Shown here piece by piece: positions 47,346-56,424 of a stretch of 64,000 bases of DNA (its first letter is position 1; every line of letters starts with the position of its first letter). Source of the DNA: PALSA-278 sp963760285. GTDB taxonomy: Bacteria; Acidobacteriota; Terriglobia; Acidiferrales; UBA7541. The stretch is taken from NCBI GenBank assembly GCA_963760285.1, contig CAVXCI010000001.1, positions 372,001 through 436,000 of the forward strand. The letters run 5' to 3'. A model generated the notes under the pieces. The model saw nothing but the letters and a program-made list of their open reading frames with translations, did not search any database and was not told the DNA's origin. Both the position numbers and the translations under genes were made by a program.

Positions 47346-48558
47346 CCGCTTTTTGCTCCCGCCGGGCGTAACCGCTGGAATCCGCCAGCCGCGCAATTGG
47401 ATCGCGCAGTTCTTCCGCAACGAATTCCGGCCGCCGCGCATATTCCGGATAAATCGCCAGCCGTTCCCGCAGCGTGAACCCCGCGCACCCGGTGGCGGCG
47501 TCCAGCGCGGCAATCTGTGGCCACGCATATTCCGGATTGATGAAATCGCGCGTCACCGGCGAAATTCCGCCCCAGTCGTTGATGCCGGCGTCCAGCAAGC
47601 GCGGATAATCCGGTGCGCTCAAGTTCGGCGGCGCCTGCAGATTCATTTCTCCGCCCAGAACCAGCCGGCCGACAGCGATGGTCCGCAACAAATCTTCCGT
47701 GCCGGGTTCGGCGTGATTCGCCATTCGCGTGCCGGGTTTGGCGCGAAAATTCTGGATGATCACTTCCTGAATGTGCCCGTAGCGCTCCTGCAATTCCCGC
47801 AATGCCAACAGCGCGTCCACGCGCTCCTCTTCCGTTTCGCCAATGCCAATCAGCAGACCAGTGGTGAATGGAATGCGCAGCCTTCCCGCGTCTGCAATAG
47901 TTTGCAGCCGCAGATGCGCCGCTTTATCTGGCGCTTGCCAATGTGCCCCGCCGCGCGCCATCAATCGCGTGCCCGAGGTCTCCAGCATTAAACCAACGCT
48001 GGCATTGCTGCGCCGCAACGCCGCCAGGTTTGCCGCGGGCATCAGGCCGGGGTTGGCATGCGGCAGCAATCCTGTTTCCCGCAGAGTCATTTCCGTCATC
48101 GCCGCCAGGTAATCGAGAGTGGTCGCAAATTCCTGCTCCGCCAGAAAATCACGCGCCGCGGCAAACGCCCGTTCCGGCTGATCACCCAGGCTGAACAGGG
48201 CTTCCTTACAGCCCGCTCGCCGCGCGGACTCTGCAGCCGACAGCACCTCCTCGGGGGTCATGAAATGCGCGCCGTCTTCGCCGGGATCACGCCGGAAGGT
48301 GCAATATCCGCACCGGTCGCGGCAAAGTGTTGTGAGGGGAATAAAAACTTTCCGGGAATAACTGACCGTACGGCCCTTGGCGCGGTCCCGCAAGCTGGCG
48401 GCCGCCCTCAAAAGCTCATCGAGCGTGACTCCGCGAAACAGCAACAGCGCCTCTTCGCGGTTCAGCGATTCTCCCGCTTCCGCGCGATGCAGCGCGCGCT
48501 CCGCCACGCGATCGGTCACCGCCAGAGGTTGCGCCAGCCTGTTCGCATATTCGCGCAT
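47338..48558 (-). CDS. cofG: FO synthase subunit CofG (radical SAM)
   Basis: About 406 residues from MREYANRL at 48558. The radical SAM site is CRDRCGYCTF (CX3CX2C). Other signatures: FMTPEEVLSAAESARRAGCKEALFSLGDQPE, MLETSGTRL, TTGLLIGIGETEEERVDALLAL, EVIIQNFRAKPGTRM and INDWGGISPVTRDFINPEYAWPQI. CofG closes the deazaflavin ring in FO synthesis. Separate cofG and cofH, rather than the fused actinobacterial fbiC, is the layout here. It starts 4 bases after npdG ends. Confidence 0.93.
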   Translation of the reverse strand: MREYANRLAQPLAVTDRVAERALHRAEAGESLNREEALLLFRGVTLDELLRAAASLRDRAKGRTVSYSRKVFIPLTTLCRDRCGYCTFRRDPGEDGAHFMTPEEVLSAAESARRAGCKEALFSLGDQPERAFAAARDFLAEQEFATTLDYLAAMTEMTLRETGLLPHANPGLMPAANLAALRRSNASVGLMLETSGTRLMARGGAHWQAPDKAAHLRLQTIADAGRLRIPFTTGLLIGIGETEEERVDALLALRELQERYGHIQEVIIQNFRAKPGTRMANHAEPGTEDLLRTIAVGRLVLGGEMNLQAPPNLSAPDYPRLLDAGINDWGGISPVTRDFINPEYAWPQIAALDAATGCAGFTLRERLAIYPEYARRPEFVAEELRDPIARLADSSGYARREQKAVA

Positions 48559-48562
48559 GGTC

Positions 48563-49243
48563 CTAAATACCCGTAAACCGAATTCCCGCTCCGCGCGTCT
48601 TATGACGCCGCCCAATCCCAATCAGCAGCGCCGTCAGCGCCTCCACAATGCGCGCATTCTCCAGCTTTCCGCCGTCCACGAACCGGCATCCCGCGATGAT
48701 TTCCACCCATGGACGTACGCGCTCCCGTGTCTCCGCCGAGTCCGCGCACACCACCACGTCGCAATCCACCGGCTCTTCGGGATGATGGAGCGCGTATGCG
48801 GGAATATTCTGAAAAGCCGCCGCCACGGCCACTTCCGCGGGCACCAGGCGCGCCGCGTGTTGCGCCGCGGAACCCGCCCAAACGCTCAATACGCGGGTAA
48901 TGGATCCGCCCACAGCGGTCTCCAGCGGCACGGTGCAATCAATCATCAATTGTCCCGCATGAAACGCACCGCGCAGCGCGGTCAGCGTTTTGGCCTGCCC
49001 TTCAAACGGCACGGCCAGCAGTAACACGTCACTCGTGGCTACCAATTCTTCGTTGGTCATGCCCGTGGCTTCCACCGGATGCCCCAGTCTGTCGCGAATT
49101 TTCTGCGCCGCGGCGTCCGCGCGCTCCTTCAGTCGCGAACCTATCTTGATGCTCTTGCCGGCCGCAGCCCAACGCAGCGCCAGACCCCAACCCTGATTGC
49201 CCGTCCCGCCGATGATCCCGATTGTTCCCTCTTTATCCATCAT
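48563..49243 (-). CDS. npdG: NADPH:F420 reductase
   Basis: About 226 residues. IGIIGGTGNQGWGLALRWAAAG is the NADP/F420 Rossmann signature with the GTGNQG variant of F420-dependent NADP reductases. Further marks: IGSRLKERA, TSDVLLLAVPFEG, IDCTVPL, AAFQNIPAYAL and GGKLENARIVEALTALLIGI. It reduces F420 with NADPH (or the reverse). It heads the operon npdG-cofG-cofH-cofC. The start may be 49243, 49240 or an upstream ATG at 49282; AAGGAG lies near 49264. Confidence 0.9.
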   Translation of the reverse strand: MMDKEGTIGIIGGTGNQGWGLALRWAAAGKSIKIGSRLKERADAAAQKIRDRLGHPVEATGMTNEELVATSDVLLLAVPFEGQAKTLTALRGAFHAGQLMIDCTVPLETAVGGSITRVLSVWAGSAAQHAARLVPAEVAVAAAFQNIPAYALHHPEEPVDCDVVVCADSAETRERVRPWVEIIAGCRFVDGGKLENARIVEALTALLIGIGRRHKTRGAGIRFTGI

Positions 49244-49486
49244 CAATAGAACGCCGCTGCTCCTTTGCGCCTCGTCCAGCATTGTATGCGGTCCCCACCG
49301 TTTCCTGTCCACAGAAATGAATTCGCGCCATGGGCTGCTTTCAGGAGTACATCGCTCCCATCGGTTGCAGGAATTTTGAAGTGGTCAGGAGGATTCGATG
49401 GCTGCAGTCGTCCAACAACCCCGCATGCGTCTTCGCGGAAGACGCATCCAGCTTGCCAGCCGCGGCTCTCGGCGCAACCGCAGTCC

Positions 49487-51097
49487 TTAAGGCAACAGGC
49501 CGAAGACGCTGACTCGGTGATATGACCCCACGTACACCTTGCCGTTGGCAATCGTGGGAACCATAAATTTCACCGCCGGCCCGGGATCATCCCGCTGGGC
49601 ATTCTGGCTGGTATTGTAGAGTTCGCTCTTCAGGTTGGCGGCGTTGTATGCATGGAGGATGGCTGGCCCCTTGCTTTTGTAAGCGCTCGTATCCACCACC
49701 CATACAATGCCATTGGAGTTTCCATTGGCCGAAATGGAGGGCGTTGCTCCAGGGTATTTGATTGCGGTGGGTGATTGCGAAACCGCGGTGCTCGAGAGCA
49801 ATCCGCTTGTGGTATTGAACGCAAACTGCCTCACCACGTCGCCGGCGCCCGAGAAATATACACTGTTGTTCCACCACGCAGGCATGCCGAAGATGCGTCC
49901 CACCACGGTCGGCAGATACTGCACGATTTGGTTGTTGTTCTTGGGGTTGTAGCCGCCCATGTTGTCGCGGTCCACCAGGTAGATGGATTCGCTTTTCCCC
50001 GCCTGGACCAGCAAATGGACGTGCGGCCCTCCCGTCTGGTCTGGTAACACCAGAGCTTCTCCAGAACCCAAGTCGTAATCCCTCAGGCGCATGGTGTTCT
50101 GGTTGTAGGGAGTGAAGTAATCGGCCACCTGGCTCAAATTGCCGGGCGCCAGCCTGACAATGCTGTCGCCGTAGTCAATTCCTTTCTGATTCACGTCGAA
50201 TGTTCCATTGCCGGTGGCCACGAACGTATTGAATTCCGTGTCTCCGGCCATACCTGCTCCTGACGCCCAAAGCCCGCCATCACTCCCGTTTGGGGTCGTG
50301 TTCCACACCCCCACCTGTTGCAGCGATGTCTCCTGGTAGCTCATCATCCAGCCATGAAAGGGCGGATCATCGCAATAGGAGGCCCAGCCAATCTCCACCA
50401 CTCCATTTTGAACCAGCAGCGAAATCCGTTGCAGTTCTTCCAACGAATTGAACGAAATCTTCCCGTTCTGCGAGCCAGCGCCGCTTCCCTGCGCCGTGGC
50501 TTGAATCACCGCCGGACTCCCGCTCACGTCCAGGCCCGTGATGACACTGATGGCATGCAGCCGCTGCACAAAAGAACCATTTTCCTTCGTAAACACCACC
50601 ACGTACATCGTATTCGTCGCGGTATCAATGGCTGGCGTCCCGGTGATGCCCACTTCCGGAGATATGGATTCGCAACTTGTGTCGGAGTCTGGAACCGTCG
50701 TTATCCCTTTCTTGGCATTAATGAAAGTGGTGTGCCAAAGCACCTGCCCGCTATCAGCATCGAATGCGTACAGGCTATCGTGCTCTGTGGCCACGAAGAG
50801 TACATTATGCGTCCCTAACTTCGGAAGGCTCAGATTCGAAAGAACCAGCGGTTGCGCGTAAACATAACCGTCCACGGAAACAGTGAAGATTTTCCCAAAT
50901 TTGCTCTCGTTGACGTTCCCTGTCGTCAGAACCGTTTCGTTCAGGTTTTGGCCCGTGCGCGCATTATCATTGTGATAGGTGGGCACATCCACTTGCCCGG
51001 ATCCCGCCGCGCGGCCGCTCTTCCACAAAAGGTTGGCGGACGCAAAAAGAACTCCCACTGCTGCGATCATGAACAAAATCTTCCGAGATTGAGCCAC
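49487..51097 (-). CDS. Secreted PQQ-binding-like beta-propeller protein
   Basis: 536 residues from the GTG at 51097, preceded by GGAGGA. The N-terminal helix (KILFMIAAVGVLFASANLLW) is a signal peptide or anchor. The mature part has propeller repeats: YHNDNARTGQNLNETVLT, VYAQPLVLSNL, VLFVATEHDSLYAFDADSGQVLWHTTF, GITGTPAIDTATNTMYVVVFT and VYVGSYHRVSVFGLLP, like PQQ/pyrrolo-quinoline-quinone enzyme propellers. No dehydrogenase catalytic residues are evident. It is an exported protein of unknown role. Confidence 0.78.
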   Translation of the reverse strand: MAQSRKILFMIAAVGVLFASANLLWKSGRAAGSGQVDVPTYHNDNARTGQNLNETVLTTGNVNESKFGKIFTVSVDGYVYAQPLVLSNLSLPKLGTHNVLFVATEHDSLYAFDADSGQVLWHTTFINAKKGITTVPDSDTSCESISPEVGITGTPAIDTATNTMYVVVFTKENGSFVQRLHAISVITGLDVSGSPAVIQATAQGSGAGSQNGKISFNSLEELQRISLLVQNGVVEIGWASYCDDPPFHGWMMSYQETSLQQVGVWNTTPNGSDGGLWASGAGMAGDTEFNTFVATGNGTFDVNQKGIDYGDSIVRLAPGNLSQVADYFTPYNQNTMRLRDYDLGSGEALVLPDQTGGPHVHLLVQAGKSESIYLVDRDNMGGYNPKNNNQIVQYLPTVVGRIFGMPAWWNNSVYFSGAGDVVRQFAFNTTSGLLSSTAVSQSPTAIKYPGATPSISANGNSNGIVWVVDTSAYKSKGPAILHAYNAANLKSELYNTSQNAQRDDPGPAVKFMVPTIANGKVYVGSYHRVSVFGLLP

Positions 51098-51306
51098 GGG
51101 CTCCTCCGAATCTGGCTTGTGAATGATAATCCTGGTGACGGCTTGGAAATCCTGATGCGCCTGCCTCGGCACGGGAGGCGCTTTTCTCCCTCATCGGGCT
51201 GGACAACAGTACAAGTATACACCGGCCCCGTCACTGTGTTGATGGTCATTACCTCGCGGGCCGTCGCCTTGTAAACACCCGGGGCTTGTATTTGCATCGC
51301 TCACGC

Positions 51307-51323
51307 AAATTGCGATAGTCTTT
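51307..51323 (+). promoter_or_regulatory. Promoter-like element shared by the two NTF2/SnoaL paralogs, copy 1
   Basis: AAATTGCGATAGTCTTT lies exactly 37 bases before the ATG at 51360. The same 17 bases, with one change, stand 37 bases before the ATG of the paralog at 55411. The unit probably includes the -10 region. Confidence 0.45.
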
Positions 51324-51359
51324 TTTGCTTCCAGTTCTTGTTTCCAGGAGGATTGCACC

Positions 51360-52010
51360 ATGAGATTGCTGGCTGCCCTGCCGATTGCCGCGTTAATCTG
51401 CGTACTGGCCGCGCCTGGCGCGCGCTCCCAGGTGGCCGCTCCCGCTCCGCAAGCGCCTGCCGCGCCAAGTCAACCGGCTGCGCCATCGGAAAGCCATTCC
51501 CCGGACTGGGCCCCGCTGCAATATGTGGATTTTTGGAACAAGGGCGATTTTGACGTGAAGGGCGTAATCCATACGGTTTTTGACCAATTCACGCTCATCA
51601 GTTCCCACGGCAAGCTTCAGCCCCTTTACGTCGACAATCTGCTGAAAGTCATCAAGGCCTGGCACGAAGCCATTCCCGATCTCCATCTGGAAATCAAGGA
51701 CACCATCATTGGAGAAGGCGGCAACAAGGTCGTGATGCGCATTTTGATGCGCGGGACATGGAAAAAACCTCTGTTCGGCCCATTGGGCCCCGGTTCGCAC
51801 CAACTTGTAGCCGATGAGATTCTAATTTTTGAACTCAAGAACGGAAAGATTCGCCAGATTTGGGAATTCTTTGACATGGATCGCATGCGTGGCGAAATGG
51901 GCCAGCACTGGGTCGTCAATGGCACCGATTTCCCGGGCGCCAAGCCGGAAAATGCTCCTTTAAAACCCTCTGCGCCTGGGGCTGTTCCTGGCGCGCCGCC
52001 TTCGCAGTAG
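51360..52010 (+). CDS. Secreted NTF2/SnoaL-like protein, paralog 1
   Basis: 216 residues. A signal peptide ends at GARSQ, followed by an Ala/Pro linker and an NTF2-like domain: DWAPLQYVDFWNKGDFDVKGVIHTVFDQFTLIS, KAWHEAIPDLHLEIKDTIIGEGGNKVVMRILMRGTWKKPLFG and EILIFELKNGKIRQIWEFFD. This pattern is that of SnoaL-type cyclase/ester-cyclase folds, which bind small hydrophobic ligands. CAGGAGGATT is the ribosome site. Paralog at 55411-56037. Confidence 0.8.
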   Translation: MRLLAALPIAALICVLAAPGARSQVAAPAPQAPAAPSQPAAPSESHSPDWAPLQYVDFWNKGDFDVKGVIHTVFDQFTLISSHGKLQPLYVDNLLKVIKAWHEAIPDLHLEIKDTIIGEGGNKVVMRILMRGTWKKPLFGPLGPGSHQLVADEILIFELKNGKIRQIWEFFDMDRMRGEMGQHWVVNGTDFPGAKPENAPLKPSAPGAVPGAPPSQ

Positions 52011-52496
52011 CGCGGCGTCCGGCTCTTCATTCGTCAATTCCCGCGTTTCCACGCCTCGGCCTGCCCGATGGAGATTTTTCCAGCACGCCGGGGTTTGCGG
52101 ACTTCTATTCCCCGTCCGGGAGGGGTTTCGCCTTTCCCCGGCGGCCAGAATTCCCCCCTGCTTCGTCCGATATAGTAATAGCCAAAATAACAAAATTCAT
52201 CGTCCGGATCCCCTCCCAAATTCCCTGGAAAACGTGTTGACTCTCGTCCACCGGTATATTATCTTCGCGCCACGTCAAATGGTCCGGCTTATAGGCATCG
52301 AACACTTGGGACATCAGCACCCGCTGCACGGACCGTGCCGTTCCCAAGCACTTTGCCTCCGGTTCTTCTTGGGACTGAGGGCATGCGCGGATTCGGTGCT
52401 TGTAGGGCTGTGGTGGCTTCTCCGAGCCTTTGGGCGAACTCCCAGGTTAATCCAAGCAACTCCGACCTGGGGGAATCAAAAAGGAGAACTTTAGAC
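52011..52496 (+). promoter_or_regulatory. Promoter and ~235-base 5' leader of NDD propeller paralog A
   Basis: TTGACT at 52237-52242 is followed by TATATTAT at 52255-52262. The leader that follows has no gene on its own. It ends with a perfect 7-bp inverted repeat, CCCAGGT (52441-52447) and ACCTGGG (52465-52471), just before the AAAAAGGAG ribosome site. Confidence 0.5.
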
Positions 52497-53702
52497 ATGA
52501 ATAAGCTTGTTAAGATTTGTATGATGGTGGCAGTAGTCGCCATCGTGTTCGGCGTGTATGCGTCGAGCGCGAAGGCCGCCTGCCCGCCGACTTGCTATGT
52601 GGCAACGAATGACGACAACCCGAATGGCAACACCGCCAGCGTCTGGAAGTGGAATCCCTCGACGGGCGCCCTGACCGCGTTCTTCTGCCCCCAGCCCACC
52701 CCGTGCGCTACGGGCGGCTACGGCTACGGCGGCGGCTATTTCGGCATTCCCCGTGCGGCCATCTCTGTCGGCTCCAACGGCAAGTGCCTCTTTGTCGGCG
52801 ACCCTTACAACTCCAGCTTCGGCGCTTCGGACATCGCGGCGTTTGCCTATCCGTCCACAACCCCGACGATCTATAACAGCAGCTATTCCGGCGCAGAGTA
52901 CGGCATCGGTCTGGTCGTCAACGGCAACAACCTGATTGCAAACTTCACGGCGTCCGGCGTCCAGGAACTGTACACCATCGGCGCCAACTGCTCACTTAAG
53001 GACACCGGCAGCAGCATCACCAACATCGGCGAGGGCGGCGGCGTTGCTGACGGCGGAATCGCCACCAAGAAGTGCTACTTCTTCTCCACCGTTGATGGCT
53101 ATGTCGCTTCCGCGACATTGTCTCCGTTCGCGGTTGTTAGCCTCAACAACCTGGCTGGCGGCTACACTAACTACGGCGCGGTTCCGGCAGGTCTCCAGGT
53201 CAATGCAAACGGCACCATCCTGTACGCCGATGACCTCGGCGGCAACGCGGCTCTGTTTGATGCCTGGAAGATTAGCTCCAGCTGCGCGCTCAGCGCGGAC
53301 GTTACGTCCGGCCCGCTCAGCGGCTCCATCTATGGCTCCAACACCTTCAGCTTGAGCCCCGATGGTACGAAGGCTTATGTCGTTGGCACCTTCAGCGGCA
53401 CATTGCAGACTGTCAAGGTTGCTAGCCAGACCGTCACCGCCACCAGCTGCGCCGATTTGTCGCTGTCTGGTTATGGATCCAACTGGATTTACCCCGGATC
53501 CTCCGGCGTTGCCACTAGCACGACCACTGGCGGCGGCCTTGCCGTTGCTCTAGGCGGATTCGGCTATGGCACTGGAATCTCCTACGTCCAGACCGCCAAG
53601 GTTTCCAGCGCTGGATGCCTGACTGCTGGGACGCAGGCGAATGACAACAGCGAAACCCTGCTGTCTTTGGCCACCTTCAGGGGCGACCCGTCAGAGAAGT
53701 AG
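52497..53702 (+). CDS. Secreted beta-propeller-like protein, NDD family paralog A
   Basis: 401 residues from the ATG at 52497. A signal peptide (MNKLVKICMMVAVVAIVFG to SSAKA) is followed by ACPPTCYVATNDDNPNGNTASVWKWN, the family hallmark. Other repeated elements: GGYGYGGGYFGIPRAAISVGSNGKCLFVGD, YGIGLVVNGNNLIANF, GEGGGVADGG, ADDLGGNAALFDAW, GPLSGSIYGSNTFSLSPDGTKAYVVGTFSG and SGYGSNWIYPGSSG. The rhythm of NG/DG turns and paired cysteines suggests an extracellular propeller stabilised by disulfides. No catalytic motif recognised. Confidence 0.8.
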   Translation: MNKLVKICMMVAVVAIVFGVYASSAKAACPPTCYVATNDDNPNGNTASVWKWNPSTGALTAFFCPQPTPCATGGYGYGGGYFGIPRAAISVGSNGKCLFVGDPYNSSFGASDIAAFAYPSTTPTIYNSSYSGAEYGIGLVVNGNNLIANFTASGVQELYTIGANCSLKDTGSSITNIGEGGGVADGGIATKKCYFFSTVDGYVASATLSPFAVVSLNNLAGGYTNYGAVPAGLQVNANGTILYADDLGGNAALFDAWKISSSCALSADVTSGPLSGSIYGSNTFSLSPDGTKAYVVGTFSGTLQTVKVASQTVTATSCADLSLSGYGSNWIYPGSSGVATSTTTGGGLAVALGGFGYGTGISYVQTAKVSSAGCLTAGTQANDNSETLLSLATFRGDPSEK

Positions 53703-53733
53703 TTTCTGCGGAAGTTCTTGAAGTTATTTCCAA

Positions 53734-53764
53734 GGGTGCGGCCTTCGGGCCGCACCCTTTTTTT
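53734..53764 (+). terminator. Rho-independent terminator after paralog A
   Basis: A 10-bp perfect stem (GGGTGCGGCC / GGCCGCACCC) with a TTCG tetraloop is followed by seven T. Nearly identical to the terminator at 59422-59453. Confidence 0.92.
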
Positions 53765-54004
53765 ATTCCCGCCATCCCCACCTGTTTCATCATGAATTCA
53801 GGGGCTGGATTCAGGAAAGGATTCCCGTTACAATATCTCCAGTCGATTCGCTGCCCATACCAGGCTGTTGCGGACCCAGTCATGCGGCTTGCGGTGCGCA
53901 AACCGTCGGTCCGAAAAACGACAGATCTGCCCTTGGCTTTGGGCGTGTTTTCAGGCAAATCCAGGCAGGCGCATTTGGCAGGGACAAAAAGGAGAATTCC
54001 AGAC

Positions 54005-55195
54005 ATGAACAGGCTGATTAAGATTTGCTTTATGGTGGCCGTGGCTGCAACCGTTTTCGGCGTTTACGCCTCCAGCGCCCGGGCAACCTGTCCGCCAACT
54101 TGTTTTGTGGCCACCAATGATGACAACCCCAACGGCAACACCACCAGTGTTTGGAAGTGGAACTCAACCACCGGCGCTCTCACGGCTTTTGGATCTTCTC
54201 CCTATTCCACCACCGGCCTGGGAATTGGCGGCGGTTTTTTTGGCATTCCTCGTGACGCCATTCAGGTGGGCGCCAACGGCAAATGCCTCTTCGTCGGCGA
54301 CGCTGGCACGGGCGATATTGCAGCCTTCTCCTATGTGGCTCCCAATCTGAAACTCGTTTCCACGTACCTTTCCACCGGCGGCTATTCCGGCGCTCTCTAT
54401 GGCATCGGTCTCACCATCAGCGGCAACACTCTCTATGCCAACTACACCAACTCCAGCGTCATTGACACCTGGACCATCGGCTCCGGCTGCACGCTGAAGG
54501 ACAACAACGTCACCGCCACCAACATCGGTGGCAACGGCGGCGTGGCGGACGGCATGGTGGCCACCAGCAAGTGTCTGATTGCGACCTACGCCGACGGCAC
54601 CCTCGGCACGTACACGGCTTCCCCCTTTGCTTTCGTCAGCTACTACACCGCGAACGGCTTCAATCAGTACAGCAGCGTTCCCGTCGCCATTCATCTTGTC
54701 GGCAGCAACCTTTTCGCCGACGACATCGGCAGCACCACGGCTCTCTATGATTCCTGGCCGTTGAACTCCAGCAACTGCACGCTCGGCACGGACACACTGT
54801 CCGGCCCGCTGAGTGGCTCCATCTTCGCGTCGGATGCCTTTAGCGTTTCGCCCAACGGCAAATTGATCTACACCGTGGGCACGTTCAGCGGCACTGTCCA
54901 GACTGACTCCGTTTCCGGCAACACCGTCGCCAACACCAACTGCGCGGACTACAGCCTCACGGGATACGGCACCACTTTCCTTTATCCCGGACTCTCCGGC
55001 GTGGCCGTGGGCACCACCACGGGAACCGGCCTGGCCGTTGCGGAAGGAAACTTCGGCGCCAACCAGAACGGAACTTCCTTCGTTGAAACCATGAAAATCA
55101 ATGCCAGTGGGTGCCTGACCAAGGGCGCGCAGACCAAGGACTCCAGCATTTATTTGCTCTCCTTGGCCACGTATAGCGGTTCTCCGGCGAACTAA
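54005..55195 (+). CDS. Secreted beta-propeller-like protein, NDD family paralog B
   Basis: 396 residues from the ATG at 54005 (AAAAAGGAG upstream). Signal peptide to SSARA, then TCPPTCFVATNDDNPNGNTTSVWKWN. Shared elements: GIGGGFFGIPRDAIQVGANGKCLFVGDAGTGDIAAFSYV, GGYSGALYGIGLTISGNTLYANYT, GGNGGVADGMVAT, FAFVSYYTANGF, GTFSGTVQTDSVSGNT and GYGTTFLYPG. It is most like paralog E at 59688. A TACAAT at 53829-53834 with TGGATT 17 bases upstream may be its promoter. Function unknown. Confidence 0.8.
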   Translation: MNRLIKICFMVAVAATVFGVYASSARATCPPTCFVATNDDNPNGNTTSVWKWNSTTGALTAFGSSPYSTTGLGIGGGFFGIPRDAIQVGANGKCLFVGDAGTGDIAAFSYVAPNLKLVSTYLSTGGYSGALYGIGLTISGNTLYANYTNSSVIDTWTIGSGCTLKDNNVTATNIGGNGGVADGMVATSKCLIATYADGTLGTYTASPFAFVSYYTANGFNQYSSVPVAIHLVGSNLFADDIGSTTALYDSWPLNSSNCTLGTDTLSGPLSGSIFASDAFSVSPNGKLIYTVGTFSGTVQTDSVSGNTVANTNCADYSLTGYGTTFLYPGLSGVAVGTTTGTGLAVAEGNFGANQNGTSFVETMKINASGCLTKGAQTKDSSIYLLSLATYSGSPAN

Positions 55196-55227
55196 CTTTT
55201 CGCCGAAGGCCTGAAACTGATCCCAAT

Positions 55228-55257
55228 GAGGGCGCGGCACCCGGCCGCGCCCTTATT
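55228..55257 (+). terminator. Probable rho-independent terminator after paralog B
   Basis: GGGCGCGG and CCGCGCCC form a GC-rich stem around a short loop, followed by TTATT. The T-run is shorter than at the other terminators. Confidence 0.65.
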
Positions 55258-55357
55258 CATTTTGGCTTCACCTCCGTATTTTCCGTTCCGGCGTCCATCG
55301 GCCTGCAAGCGGCCGTCGCCATACGCCATGGCGCGGACAACGTTGCGGAGCGAGCGG

Positions 55358-55374
55358 AAATTGCGCTAGTCTTT
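55358..55374 (+). promoter_or_regulatory. Promoter-like element shared by the two NTF2/SnoaL paralogs, copy 2
   Basis: AAATTGCGCTAGTCTTT, 16 of 17 bases identical to 51307-51323 and also 37 bases before its ATG (55411). Confidence 0.45.
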
Positions 55375-55410
55375 ATTTCTTTCTCAATTACCTTCAGGAG
55401 GATTCGAAAC

Positions 55411-56037
55411 ATGAAACTAACCACCGCACTGGTGATGGCCACGCTGTTGAGCGTGCCGTTGGCGCGCGCGGGTGCGCAGCAGCCCGCGCAGAATCCGGCC
55501 CCCGCGCAGGCGGCCGCATCCACGCAAACGACCGCCCCCGCTCCCGCCGCGGAGACCCACGACGTGGACTGGGCTCCGCGCCAGTATGTGGAATTGTGGA
55601 ACACCGGCGTTCCCGCCCCGGCCGCCATATCGGCGGTTTTCAACGCTTCGGCGGTGATGCATGCCCGCGGACAGCGGCTCATGCTCCGTCCCGCCATGAT
55701 AGCGAGCGTGATCACGGCCTGGCGCAAGTCCATGCCCGATCTTCATTTCACCATTGAGGACACCATCACCCAGGGCAGCAAGGTCGTCCTGCGGCTTTCG
55801 TTCACCGGAACCTACAAGGCGGTGCTCTTCGCCGAGACGGTGAACCCGGACAAATTTAATCCCCCCAGCAAAATTCGGGGTACCGAAACCCTGATCTTCG
55901 ACGTAAAGAACGGCAAGATTGACGAAATATGGGAGGAATTCAACGAGTCCCTGATGCGGTTTCTGATGGGAAGCAGGTGGTGCGCCGAAACCCGGCCGAT
56001 GGCCCCGGTGCAGGATTTGCAACCGCAAAAACCATAG
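55411..56037 (+). CDS. Secreted NTF2/SnoaL-like protein, paralog 2
   Basis: 208 residues. Signal peptide to ARAGAQ, an Ala/Pro/Gln/Thr linker, then DVDWAPRQYVELWNTGVPAPAAISAVFNASAVMH, AWRKSMPDLHFTIEDTITQGSKVVLRLSFTGTYKAVLF and ETLIFDVKNGKIDEIWEEFNESLMRFLMGSRW. It aligns along its whole length with paralog 1 at 51360-52010, including WAPxQYVxxWN and KNGKIxxIWE. The ribosome site is CAGGAGGATT, as in paralog 1. The expected fold is a small ligand-binding cone; partner or substrate unknown. Confidence 0.8.
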   Translation: MKLTTALVMATLLSVPLARAGAQQPAQNPAPAQAAASTQTTAPAPAAETHDVDWAPRQYVELWNTGVPAPAAISAVFNASAVMHARGQRLMLRPAMIASVITAWRKSMPDLHFTIEDTITQGSKVVLRLSFTGTYKAVLFAETVNPDKFNPPSKIRGTETLIFDVKNGKIDEIWEEFNESLMRFLMGSRWCAETRPMAPVQDLQPQKP

Positions 56038-56424
56038 GGGCTCGCGTCCCCCCCGGCGTACCGACCGGCAATGGCCGGTGCGCCGCTTCCGTTCGTGTGT
56101 ACTGATCTGGTACTATTTCTCCAAAAATCCCTGGCGGGACGTCCCAGGGAATCTCATAAAATCTGTTGACATGCCCCTGCGCATATATTAACTTTGCGTC
56201 CTCGTCGGTTGCGACGATCGCACGTATCGGTAAGGAAATTCAGCTCTCACGCAGTTTGGAGAGATGGTTCCAGAAGCTCTCAGCCCAGGGCCCTTCCGGA
56301 TTTTGTGGCTACAGGTGGAGATATCGGCACGCGTTAAGCTGTGGTGGCTTGGTCCCGCAAACCTGCGAACTTCTCGGATTAAGAAAATCAAACATCCGAG
56401 ACAATAAAAAAGGAGAACCACCAG
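56038..56424 (+). promoter_or_regulatory. Promoter and ~235-base 5' leader of NDD propeller paralog C
   Basis: TTGACA at 56165-56170 and TATATTAA at 56183-56190 form a promoter-like pair. Immediately before the AAAAAAGGAG site stands a perfect 7-bp inverted repeat, TCTCGGA (56372-56378) and TCCGAGA (56395-56401). No gene lies in this stretch. Confidence 0.5.
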
